A program made the translations under genes and the position numbers. From Eubacterium maltosivorans (lineage in GTDB: Bacteria; Bacillota; Clostridia; Eubacteriales; Eubacteriaceae), in NCBI RefSeq assembly GCF_002441855.2, contig NZ_CP029487.1:2604001-2668000 (forward strand): a stretch of DNA of 64,000 bases, read 5' to 3'. Of the stretch, positions 50,702 through 57,355 are shown piece after piece. Each line of letters begins with the position of its first letter. Position 1 is the first letter of the stretch. Below the pieces are notes generated by a model that was given only the letters and a program-made list of their open reading frames with translations, did no database searches and was not told where the DNA came from.

Positions 50702-51781
50702 TTACCTGAAGTTAAGGCCTGCATCCTTTAGCTTCTGGCTGTAGGGTACACCCAGCATTTTTTCTGTGATTTCATCGGTTTTTTTCGTAATGTCCACATC
50801 CGCAAAGGCTTCTGGATAAACCACTGTTCCCACATAATAGGCGTTGGCCAGAGCCAGCTCGGTATTTGTTCCGTTAAAGCGGTAGGCCACCTGAGAATAC
50901 ACCTTTTTGTCCTGCACTGCCTTCAGCTCATTGTAAAAATCCGGTCTCACCGCGTAATCGTCATTAACCAGCTTAAGATTACCCGCGTCTAAAAACAGAT
51001 AATCCGAGTTCCACTTGAGAATCTGCTCAAGGTCGACGTCAAAAGCGCCCTTTTTGCCGGTTTCATCTGCTACGTTTGTAATGCCGAGCGCCGAAAACGG
51101 CGGATAACCCGCCTCAGTCCCCTCAATGCCGTGCGCGCCCTTGAAGGACACAGCGCCGCAGTAGGCTGTCGGTATTTTATCCTTCGGGATATTTTCTGTA
51201 CGGCTCTTCAATTCCTCTGCCACCGATTTCATATAGTCCACAACCTCCTGGCTGCGCTCCTGTTTCCCCAGAACGTCGCCTACCAAATTCAGAGCATTGT
51301 AAATCTCGTCGTCAAAAACTTTATCGGTAATCGGCATGGTCACAACCGGTATTCCGGTTTTATTCTGCAGGTCGTCAGCGGCCTTGCCGTCGTTGGAGGT
51401 AATGATCACATCCGGTGCGGCTTTCATGAGCTCTTCCTCGTAAGGTGTTCCGCTGTCTCCAATGACTGGCAGCTTTTTAAGCTCTTCCTGATAAGCGTAG
51501 CTGGCCGCCTTGGTTACTGGCACGTCCAGATCGTTCTGCTCCACGCCCGCCAGCTGGTTCACGCCGCCGTCATACAAAATATAGCGCAGTGCGCCCACAC
51601 CGAGGGGCGCCACCTTTTTCACCTCGGAGGGAATGGTCACCACACGCCCTGCCGCGTCGGTAATTTCCCGTGTGGCCTCCGCGTCGCCGGTCCCGGCGTT
51701 TCCGCCGCTGCATCCCGCTAAAAGCATTACCGCCAGCAGTACACCAAGTACCGCCTGCCCCAGTCTCTTTTTCATTTTCAT
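50702..51781 (-). CDS. iron-chelate-type substrate-binding lipoprotein
   Basis: 359 residues, lipoprotein signal LAGC (Cys24), then a TroA/BtuF-like fold: TREITDAAGRVVTIPSEVKK at the start of the mature part and PDVIITSNDGKAADDLQNKT in the first lobe. Members bind siderophores, haem, cobalamin or oxyanion-like metal complexes. The neighbouring FmdE-like gene hints at a metal cofactor function, but ligand identity is open. Confidence 0.9.
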   Translation of the reverse strand: MKMKKRLGQAVLGVLLAVMLLAGCSGGNAGTGDAEATREITDAAGRVVTIPSEVKKVAPLGVGALRYILYDGGVNQLAGVEQNDLDVPVTKAASYAYQEELKKLPVIGDSGTPYEEELMKAAPDVIITSNDGKAADDLQNKTGIPVVTMPITDKVFDDEIYNALNLVGDVLGKQERSQEVVDYMKSVAEELKSRTENIPKDKIPTAYCGAVSFKGAHGIEGTEAGYPPFSALGITNVADETGKKGAFDVDLEQILKWNSDYLFLDAGNLKLVNDDYAVRPDFYNELKAVQDKKVYSQVAYRFNGTNTELALANAYYVGTVVYPEAFADVDITKKTDEITEKMLGVPYSQKLKDAGLNFR

Positions 51782-51795
51782 TACTTTCCCCCTCT

Positions 51796-52320
51796 CTACC
51801 AGCCTCTGTTGTAAGGCTTAAAGCAGTCCTCACAGACTTTTTTGCCTTCCTGCAAATGCATTTTATGCTCTGGTGCGCCCTCTCCGCAGATGTCACAGTA
51901 AATAGTGCTGAAAATACGGGCTTTTTCCGGCAAATCGAAGTCCGGTACCGAAAACTCAAAAATTTTCTCCACCGGAGCATCCAGAAGATAGTACATGTAA
52001 GCTTCCCTGTCCATTTCATGGTTTTTAGGCTTCATACACATCCGTACCTTTTCCCCGGTTGTCCGGTTAAAAAACGAAAAGGCCTGCTTTCCAGTTCCGC
52101 GGTACAAAAGATTCCCTTTTCCTATCGTGCAGCTGAGAATAGCCTGAACCGCATCGACGCCGCAGGCGTCGTTCTCCGTTACACAGACAATTTCCTCGTC
52201 TTCAGACTGGCCGATCCCAAGCTTTAAAACAGCTGCCTCACTCGCTTTAACGCCAATGGCCAGTCCCGGACAGGCATGTCCGTGAAACGCCACTGCTTTT
52301 TTCCACAATTCTTGATTCAT
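51796..52320 (-). CDS. FmdE family protein with C-terminal zinc ribbon
   Basis: 174 residues. The N-terminal FHGHACPGLAIGVKAS is the signature of the FmdE family, named after a gene in molybdenum formylmethanofuran dehydrogenase operons, with a Cys/His metal site; TENDACGVDAVQAILSCTIGKGNL is also characteristic. The C-terminus carries two CxxC pairs (YCDICGEG and CEDCF) forming a zinc ribbon. Acetogens lack formylmethanofuran dehydrogenase, so the role is not subunit-like; linkage to a chelate ABC importer suggests handling of an imported metal. First gene of that operon, behind a leader terminator. Confidence 0.88.
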   Translation of the reverse strand: MNQELWKKAVAFHGHACPGLAIGVKASEAAVLKLGIGQSEDEEIVCVTENDACGVDAVQAILSCTIGKGNLLYRGTGKQAFSFFNRTTGEKVRMCMKPKNHEMDREAYMYYLLDAPVEKIFEFSVPDFDLPEKARIFSTIYCDICGEGAPEHKMHLQEGKKVCEDCFKPYNRGW

Positions 52321-52401
52321 TTTTTCCTCCAGTTTTAATGGTTCTGTATAAACGCTACCATAAATTTATGAATCACATCATTCTCCAGAATGCCTGCTTC
52401 A

Positions 52402-52464
52402 AAAAACAAAAAACGGAAAACTCCACAGAGCTTTCCGCTATGTTCAGACTGGTTCATCCAGTCT
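52402..52464 (-). promoter_or_regulatory. two-hairpin leader attenuator of the FmdE-ABC operon
   Basis: Minus strand: hairpin AGACTGG-ATGAA-CCAGTCT (52464-52446), eight bases, then intrinsic terminator CGGAAA...TTTCCG (52437-52414) followed by TTTTTTGTTTTTT. The whole leader to the terminator is only about 75 nt, small enough for a compact riboswitch or protein-bound switch. Confidence 0.65.
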
Positions 52465-52492
52465 TGTATATACATGTAATCCATTTACTTAA

Positions 52493-52521
52493 ATCATACA
52501 GGATTGTCCGTTAATTGTCAA
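52493..52521 (-). promoter_or_regulatory. promoter of the FmdE-ABC operon
   Basis: Minus strand TTGACA (52516-52521), 17 bases, TATGAT (52493-52498). Confidence 0.85.
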
Positions 52522-52538
52522 GCTGTGTTTTTTTATTT

Positions 52539-52567
52539 TTCACTTGCATTCTTTTCATTTTTATAAT
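52539..52567 (+). promoter_or_regulatory. promoter of the ECF-S operon
   Basis: TTCACT (52539-52544), 17 bases, TATAAT (52562-52567). Confidence 0.7.
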
Positions 52568-52572
52568 AGAAT

Positions 52573-52658
52573 GAAAACAAATCAAATAAAGTGGACAACA
52601 AACCGGTAAGGTGGTGATTTCCTGAAGGAAATCTCTGTTTTGCCGGTTTTTTGTTTTC
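52573..52658 (+). promoter_or_regulatory. leader attenuator of the ECF-S operon
   Basis: Intrinsic terminator: AACCGG (52601-52606) / CCGGTT (52643-52648) around GATTTCC-TGAA-GGAAATC (52616-52633), then six T. A second helix GAAAACAAA (52573-52581) / TTTGTTTTC (52650-52658) would enclose it, covering the U-run next to the AGGAGG of the gene. Two exclusive structures like this suggest a riboswitch or similar sensor; I do not recognise the class. Confidence 0.65.
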
Positions 52659-52672
52659 CAGGAGGTAATATC

Positions 52673-53209
52673 ATGAACCACTCACAAACTAAAAATCTTG
52701 TCGGCACAGCCCTCTGCATTGCACTTGGGCTCATCCTTCCCCAGGTTTTTCACCTCATCGGCGCCGGTCCTGTTTTTCTTCCCATGCACATTCCAGTGCT
52801 GCTGTGCGGCCTGTGCTTCGGCTGGCCTTTTGGCCTGATCTGTGGGGCTGTCACACCGCTTCTTTCCTCTGTTATGACTGGCATGCCGCCGCTCTTTCCC
52901 ACCGGTACCGCCATGGTTTTTGAATTGGCCGCCTACGGAGCCTTATCTGGCCTTCTGTACCGAAAATTCCGACAAAATATCTATCTTTCACTTATTGCCG
53001 CCATGCTTGGCGGACGCGTAGTCTCTGGTCTCGCCTCAGCCATTTTTTACGGTGTGGCGGGCAAGGCCTATGGTCTCCAGATCTTTCTGACAGGCGCATT
53101 TGTCACAGGGCTTCCGGGAATTATCCTTCAGATTCTTATTGTTCCGGTTCTGGTCATTGTACTGGAAAAAAGCAGGGTTATTTCCAGCCCTGGACTCATG
53201 AAAGTGTAG
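52673..53209 (+). CDS. ECF transporter S component (substrate unknown)
   Basis: 178 residues from ATG at 52673 with AGGAGG upstream. Five to six membrane helices; FLPMHIPVLLCGLCFGWPFG and SVMTGMPPLFPTGTAMVFEL resemble a gut-Firmicute S-component family. S components bind a vitamin or metal and dock on the shared EcfAAT module, which is not encoded here. The attached methyltransferase and the divergent metal-chelate operon are the only clues to substrate. Confidence 0.82.
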   Translation: MNHSQTKNLVGTALCIALGLILPQVFHLIGAGPVFLPMHIPVLLCGLCFGWPFGLICGAVTPLLSSVMTGMPPLFPTGTAMVFELAAYGALSGLLYRKFRQNIYLSLIAAMLGGRVVSGLASAIFYGVAGKAYGLQIFLTGAFVTGLPGIILQILIVPVLVIVLEKSRVISSPGLMKV

Positions 53210-53216
53210 GGCCTTT

Positions 53217-53801
53217 ATGAATACCGAAGCAACAAAAAATTATTTTGACAATCTCGCGGAAAACTGGGATAACATGTGTCATCATGACGCGAAAAAAATC
53301 GACGCCATCATTACCCTTGCCCAGCTGCCTGAAAACAGCCGGATTCTGGATATCGCCACTGGAACAGGCGTATTGATCCCCCGTCTGCTGGAGACAAATC
53401 CCCAAAAGATCGTCGCCATCGATCTTTCAAAGCAGATGCTTTCTGTAGCGAGTAAAAAATATCCTGACACGCGAGTCCATTTCCAGGCTGCTGACTTCTA
53501 CGGCTTTGAATCTGACGGCTTTGATTTTGCCATAGCTTACAGCGCTTATCCGCATTTTGAGAATAAATCACTTTTTTGCGGCCGGCTGTCAGCCTGTCTA
53601 AAATCCGGCGGCCGTTTTATGATTGCCCATAGCGAAAGCAAAGAAACCATCAACGGCCGGCATTCCGGACAAGCAGTCCGAAAGGTTTCGACCGGCCTCA
53701 GAGATGCGCAGTCCGAAAGCCAGATTTTTTCTTCTGCTTTCAATGTTGACATAACTGTCGATACCGCGGCTTTCTACATTCTTTCTGGAACAAAAAAATA
53801 A
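53217..53801 (+). CDS. class I SAM-dependent methyltransferase
   Basis: 194 residues. Motif I ILDIATGTGVLIPRLL (residues about 44-59), then IVAIDLSKQML and a central FDFAIAYSAYPHF. N-terminus ATKNYFDNLAENWD resembles UbiE/BioC-like small-molecule methyltransferases. Begins seven bases after the ECF-S stop with AGGGC upstream, so co-transcribed. May modify the compound taken up by the S component (inference). Confidence 0.85.
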   Translation: MNTEATKNYFDNLAENWDNMCHHDAKKIDAIITLAQLPENSRILDIATGTGVLIPRLLETNPQKIVAIDLSKQMLSVASKKYPDTRVHFQAADFYGFESDGFDFAIAYSAYPHFENKSLFCGRLSACLKSGGRFMIAHSESKETINGRHSGQAVRKVSTGLRDAQSESQIFSSAFNVDITVDTAAFYILSGTKK

Positions 53802-53829
53802 AAAAGCCGGCGTAATCCGTTACGCCGGC
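53801..53829. terminator. terminator between the methyltransferase and XRE genes
   Basis: GCCGGCGTAA / TTACGCCGGC ten-bp perfect stem (53806-53815, 53820-53829) with tetraloop; T-run on the minus strand serves the XRE gene. Confidence 0.9.
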
Positions 53830-53835
53830 ACATTC

Positions 53836-54174
53836 TTATTCAACTGGGTCGTGACTCAGAAGATAGATCGTTAAAATTTCCTGAGCGAACTTGGCCTTCT
53901 CAGGCGAACAGCGTTCTAAAAGCTCCAGAAGCTCTGTATATTTGACGCCTTTGTATTCTTTTGGGCCGTACAAAATAGCATCCGAAGACATTTTCAAAAC
54001 ATCGCAGAACCGGTTCAGGCTCTTCAGCGAAAAGCCCTTTGTTCCGAGTTCAATATCTGCCAAAAAGGTTGGCGTAATTCCAATTTTACGGGCCAGCTCA
54101 TCACGTGACATATTTAAAAATGTACGTTGCTTTCGAATCCGTTGGCCAATCTCTTTAGGATTGAGTTCTTTCAT
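53836..54174 (-). CDS. XRE-family transcriptional regulator
   Basis: 112 residues. Residues about 10-65 form a helix-turn-helix of the XRE/Cro type (MSRDELARKIGITPTFLADIE); the C-terminal 45 residues are helical (LLELLERCSPEKAKFAQEIL) and may dimerise. GGGAGAGGA precedes the ATG. A good promoter lies at 54214-54242. No obvious target operon; nearby ECF and methyltransferase genes are possible. Confidence 0.88.
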   Translation of the reverse strand: MKELNPKEIGQRIRKQRTFLNMSRDELARKIGITPTFLADIELGTKGFSLKSLNRFCDVLKMSSDAILYGPKEYKGVKYTELLELLERCSPEKAKFAQEILTIYLLSHDPVE

Positions 54175-54213
54175 ATGATTCCTCTCCCTTAATTTTAATT
54201 TTCCCTATAAATC

Positions 54214-54242
54214 ATTATATACTCTCAACGGATCGTTTGCAA
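54214..54242 (-). promoter_or_regulatory. promoter of the XRE gene
   Basis: Minus strand TTGCAA (54237-54242), 17 bases, TATAAT (54214-54219). Confidence 0.8.
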
Positions 54243-54303
54243 GCGTTTATTATTTATCATACTTTTATTTAATACAAATTTTTCTGATTTCATTCCCGGA
54301 AAT

Positions 54304-54437
54304 AAAAAACGACTGCCCCTGGGCCGCCGCTTTTCATTAGGTATCCAATCTCTCTATCAAAATGAGTGCATCTGCTCCACCAGGCACTCGTTTCAACCCA
54401 CTTTGTTGAATTATGAATCATTTTACTTACTTGTTTT
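54304..54437 (-). ncRNA. candidate small RNA with three hairpins
   Basis: In the 399-base gap 54175-54573. On the minus strand it has its own promoter, then hairpin 1 TTCAAC/GTTGAA (54405-54410 with 54392-54397), hairpin 2 GAGTGCCTG...CAG-AT-GCACTC (54389-54364), and a terminal GC-rich hairpin (about 54329-54310) followed by six U. No ORF with a ribosome-binding site is seen. About 134 nt. Known class not recognised. Confidence 0.55.
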
Positions 54438-54443
54438 TTTTAT

Positions 54444-54472
54444 ATTATAAACAATTTTTTTGAGAAATTCAA
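54444..54472 (-). promoter_or_regulatory. promoter of the candidate small RNA
   Basis: Minus strand TTGAAT (54467-54472), 17 bases, TATAAT (54444-54449). Confidence 0.65.
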
Positions 54473-54542
54473 TATTAGGTTCAAAAAATTTGATTTTCAT
54501 TATGCCACTTTGTTGCTTTAATTGAATATCTTTACTTTCAAT

Positions 54543-54568
54543 AAAAAAGCAGGCATAATGCCCGCTTT
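54543..54568 (-). terminator. terminator of the second UroD-family gene
   Basis: Minus strand AAGCGGGC-ATTAT-GCCTGCTT plus T-run, just past the stop at 54574. Confidence 0.85.
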
Positions 54569-54573
54569 CAATT

Positions 54574-55614
54574 TTATTCATATTTACCATATGTCTTTGC
54601 AACTTCAACCATTGTTTTCGCATGCTCAAAATCCATCTGAGCCGGATATTCACAGCCGGTCGCCAATACAAAGCCCCCGTCCTTTTTATAAGCGTCAATC
54701 TGTTCTTTACATTGTTTAATCAGATCTTCCTTGCTGGTGACCATCAGCTCTCCCGGGTCAATATGACCCAGCAGCGTAGTCTGGTGCCCATATTTTTCTT
54801 TGAGCTCTTCCATGCTTTCGCAGTCATCCGGTAAATACAGAAAGGAGATCAGCTCAGGGTGCATCCGCTTGATCTGAACATCGAAATAAATGCCGTCACC
54901 ACAATTGTGGATCATTACCATCTTGCCTGCATCGTGTACCAGCTGAGCCAGTTCTTCGATATACGGCCCTTCAAAATCATCCCACATCTCCTTGCGCATG
55001 ATGGTTTTTGAGGAGAAAAGGGTGTCAAACATAATCGCGTCTGCTCCGGCTTCGATTAATGCTTTACAATATTCTTTGAGTGTATCTGTAATGGTTCTGA
55101 GCGCCTTGTGTACTTTTTCGGGGTACATTATCAAATCCATAAACATATAGTCGTGTCCCCGAAGCATACCGAGAATCCCCAGCGGGCCAAAAACAAAAGC
55201 TACAATCGGTTTGGTTTCTCCTCTGGCGTCCACAAGTGTTTTCGTCATTCGGATCATCTCACTCATGCGCGGCGTTTCTCTTGGATTGATCACCGGCAGC
55301 GTTTCATAATCATTTTCAGATTTCAAAAAGAAATCATTGTGGTCCGGGCAGGCCGCCTGATCTTCGTAATAGATCATCTTCATACCCCAGTCAGCTGCTT
55401 CCACGGATAGGTCTACCAGCGTGCAGATGCAGTCCACATCCAGCAGATCCGTCGCTTTGATAATGGATTCCGCGCATTTATCCGCATCCTTTGTCCATTC
55501 TTCATAATTACAGCCAATGGTTTGCCGCGACGCGCTGTTGATAAGGGGATAAACGGGCACATGGTCGGCTTCCTTATGCTGAAGGGTCAGCGTCATTCTT
55601 TCTCTTGAATTCAT
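54574..55614 (-). CDS. MtaA/UroD-family methyltransferase
   Basis: About 346 residues (start ambiguous between GTG 55620 and ATG 55614; AAGGAG lies upstream of both). Closer to MtaA/MtbA/CmuA-type methylcobamide methyltransferases than the first UroD-like protein: MIHNCGDG gives the His-x-Cys of the zinc site and ATGCEYP supplies a later Cys. Such enzymes pass a methyl group from a methylated corrinoid protein to an acceptor (coenzyme M in methanogens, tetrahydrofolate-linked in acetogens). No corrinoid protein is adjacent; a CobW GTPase is divergent. Confidence 0.86.
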   Translation of the reverse strand: MNSRERMTLTLQHKEADHVPVYPLINSASRQTIGCNYEEWTKDADKCAESIIKATDLLDVDCICTLVDLSVEAADWGMKMIYYEDQAACPDHNDFFLKSENDYETLPVINPRETPRMSEMIRMTKTLVDARGETKPIVAFVFGPLGILGMLRGHDYMFMDLIMYPEKVHKALRTITDTLKEYCKALIEAGADAIMFDTLFSSKTIMRKEMWDDFEGPYIEELAQLVHDAGKMVMIHNCGDGIYFDVQIKRMHPELISFLYLPDDCESMEELKEKYGHQTTLLGHIDPGELMVTSKEDLIKQCKEQIDAYKKDGGFVLATGCEYPAQMDFEHAKTMVEVAKTYGKYE

Positions 55615-55890
55615 TCTCACATTTCTCCTTGTTCTTTTGGGTTTTAAAAATAAAAGCTACAATCCTTATGACATTATTATAAGCCTGGCGCTTTTTTAAG
55701 TATTGTTTTTAAACCGGTATTTTTGTAAAAAAGCAAGCGATTTCAAACACTCGGTCACCATACTTTTTTCAGAAAAACCACAATTTTTGTAATCTTTTAT
55801 GCTTTTTTGCACTCTTTTAGCCGATTTTACTTAAAGCTTTTATTCATTTTCAAAATATGCTATTCTAAGCACAAAGAAAAGGAGAATACC

Positions 55891-56514
55891 ATGAACACTT
55901 TACCGAAGCTTTTCCTTTTTTCAGGATTTCTGGGTTCAGGAAAAACGACCCTGCTGAACCGTACGGCCCGTTATCTGACTGAAAAAGGATATAAAATTGC
56001 CATGATCATCAACGAGGCTGGAGAAACCGGCGTGGATAACCTGTATATGAAGAAAAAGGGCTATACGGTCAAAGAGCTTTTCGGCGGCTGTATCTGCTGT
56101 ACACTGGCCCAAAATCTTAGAGAAATGGTTCTGGACTTAAATGAGCACTACAGCCTTGACGCCATTCTTATGGAACCCTCTGGTACCGCCAGCCCAAAAG
56201 CCCTTTATAAACCCCTGTGTCAGGCCGGCTATACGGAAGACTCTATCCATCACATCTCTATCCTCGACCCTCTGCGGATCGAAATGTTTCTCTCCATCCT
56301 GGAACCGCTCCTCGAGGAGTCTCTTCCTCTGGCGGAAGGCATCGTCCAAAATAAAATCGACGCCGCCACTCCTGAAATGTTAAGCTTTTCCGATGAAATA
56401 AGGAACCGTTTTAACAGGGCAGCCCCGGTGTACCGCATGAATTTACTGGAAGGGCTTTCCGATACCTATTGCAGTTATCTGGATGCGGTACTCTCAGCGG
56501 ATACGCCCTCCTGA
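55891..56514 (+). CDS. CobW/HypB-type (COG0523) GTP-binding protein
   Basis: 207 residues from ATG at 55891 with AAGGAGA upstream. Walker A SGFLGSGKTTL (residue about 11), the metal-binding CxCC in FGGCICCTL (near 68), and NKID as base-specificity motif. Shorter than most COG0523 proteins: the C-terminal domain is missing. Family members deliver Zn, Co or other metals to enzymes. Next to a corrinoid-type methyltransferase, it may load zinc or help corrinoid handling (inference). Its last 40 bases overlap the convergent gene. The 276-base gap before it holds no other gene. Confidence 0.9.
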   Translation: MNTLPKLFLFSGFLGSGKTTLLNRTARYLTEKGYKIAMIINEAGETGVDNLYMKKKGYTVKELFGGCICCTLAQNLREMVLDLNEHYSLDAILMEPSGTASPKALYKPLCQAGYTEDSIHHISILDPLRIEMFLSILEPLLEESLPLAEGIVQNKIDAATPEMLSFSDEIRNRFNRAAPVYRMNLLEGLSDTYCSYLDAVLSADTPS

Positions 56515-57218
56515 AGATCTGCCGGAAAAGACATATTCGGATAAACCCGCTTCATAAGCGGATCCGGATATTTCTGATCGATCAGAACTGCTACGGCGTT
56601 TGTCGCGGGCACGCCTTTTACTCTTTCAGACCATCTCGCCACCGCCAGGCCTGAAACCGTCATATTGACGATCATAAAAATTACCAATACCCAGGTCAGC
56701 CGGATACCGGGTTTTTTAGGGATTCGTTCAACGCCCTTTGACAGCAGGGGATAAAAAACCTGTATCCATAAAAGCCCAAGGGCTCCCCAGAAAAAAGCAA
56801 ACATAAGATTTGTTCTGCCGTTTAGGTTCATAAAAGTGCCGCTGTATTCCCAGGACAGTGTCCCAAAGCTCATCTCCTGCACCAGGCTGCAGAGATATTC
56901 AACCCCGCCGCCCAGCAGCATACTACCTGAAAATATCCACACAGGCCCTTTTCGGGAAATCCGTTGAAGCCCCAGCGTCAGTGCCACAGCTCCACAGCCA
57001 TATACCGGATTAAAAGGCCCGTAGAGAACACCGCTGCGGCTCTCGATACAGGATCGTGTCCAGTAACACCAGAGGGTTTCCACAACAACACCCAGAACGC
57101 ACCCCAGCAGAAAAATCCAAAACAGCTTGTAAAAGCACAGTCCCTGGGCAAAGCCGCTCTTATCCGCCTCTTCCGAAGCGGTCCAATATCTAAAGGTTCT
57201 TTTTAATGTCTGGATCAT
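56475..57218 (-). CDS. CmpB-like putative ABC transporter membrane protein (PF06541 type)
   Basis: 247 residues, about five to six membrane helices. FLLGCVLGVVVETLWCYWTR and GVLYGPFNPVYGCGAVALTL are the recognisable motifs of the CmpB/PF06541 family, and SLVQEMSFGTLSWEYSG also fits. The name implies an ABC transporter, but no ATPase is near, and family function is unclear. A hydrophilic C-terminal tail of about 45 residues follows the last helix. Its 3' end overlaps the CobW gene tail by 40 bases in opposite direction. Confidence 0.82.
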   Translation of the reverse strand: MIQTLKRTFRYWTASEEADKSGFAQGLCFYKLFWIFLLGCVLGVVVETLWCYWTRSCIESRSGVLYGPFNPVYGCGAVALTLGLQRISRKGPVWIFSGSMLLGGGVEYLCSLVQEMSFGTLSWEYSGTFMNLNGRTNLMFAFFWGALGLLWIQVFYPLLSKGVERIPKKPGIRLTWVLVIFMIVNMTVSGLAVARWSERVKGVPATNAVAVLIDQKYPDPLMKRVYPNMSFPADLQEGVSAESTASR

Positions 57219-57315
57219 TGTCTTGGCCTCCTTTGTTTTATAGCTTTATTGTACGCTCCAAAAATAAAGAAAGACCTACTCAATTTCTTAAGAATTATTA
57301 AATTAATGTTTAAGT

Positions 57316-57347
57316 AAAAAAAGCGCTGCTTGAAAGGCAGCGCTTTT
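57316..57347. terminator. terminator of the hybrid kinase gene
   Basis: AAAAGCGCTGC / GCAGCGCTTTT stem (57319-57329, 57337-57347) with A/T runs. Confidence 0.9.
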
Positions 57348-57355
57348 TGAAAGGC

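Noticed and set aside
54384-54400. GTTGAAAC-like end reminiscent of CRISPR repeats (minus strand)
   Set aside because: Single occurrence with no repeated units or spacers and no cas genes in the window; explained better by the hairpin of the small-RNA candidate.
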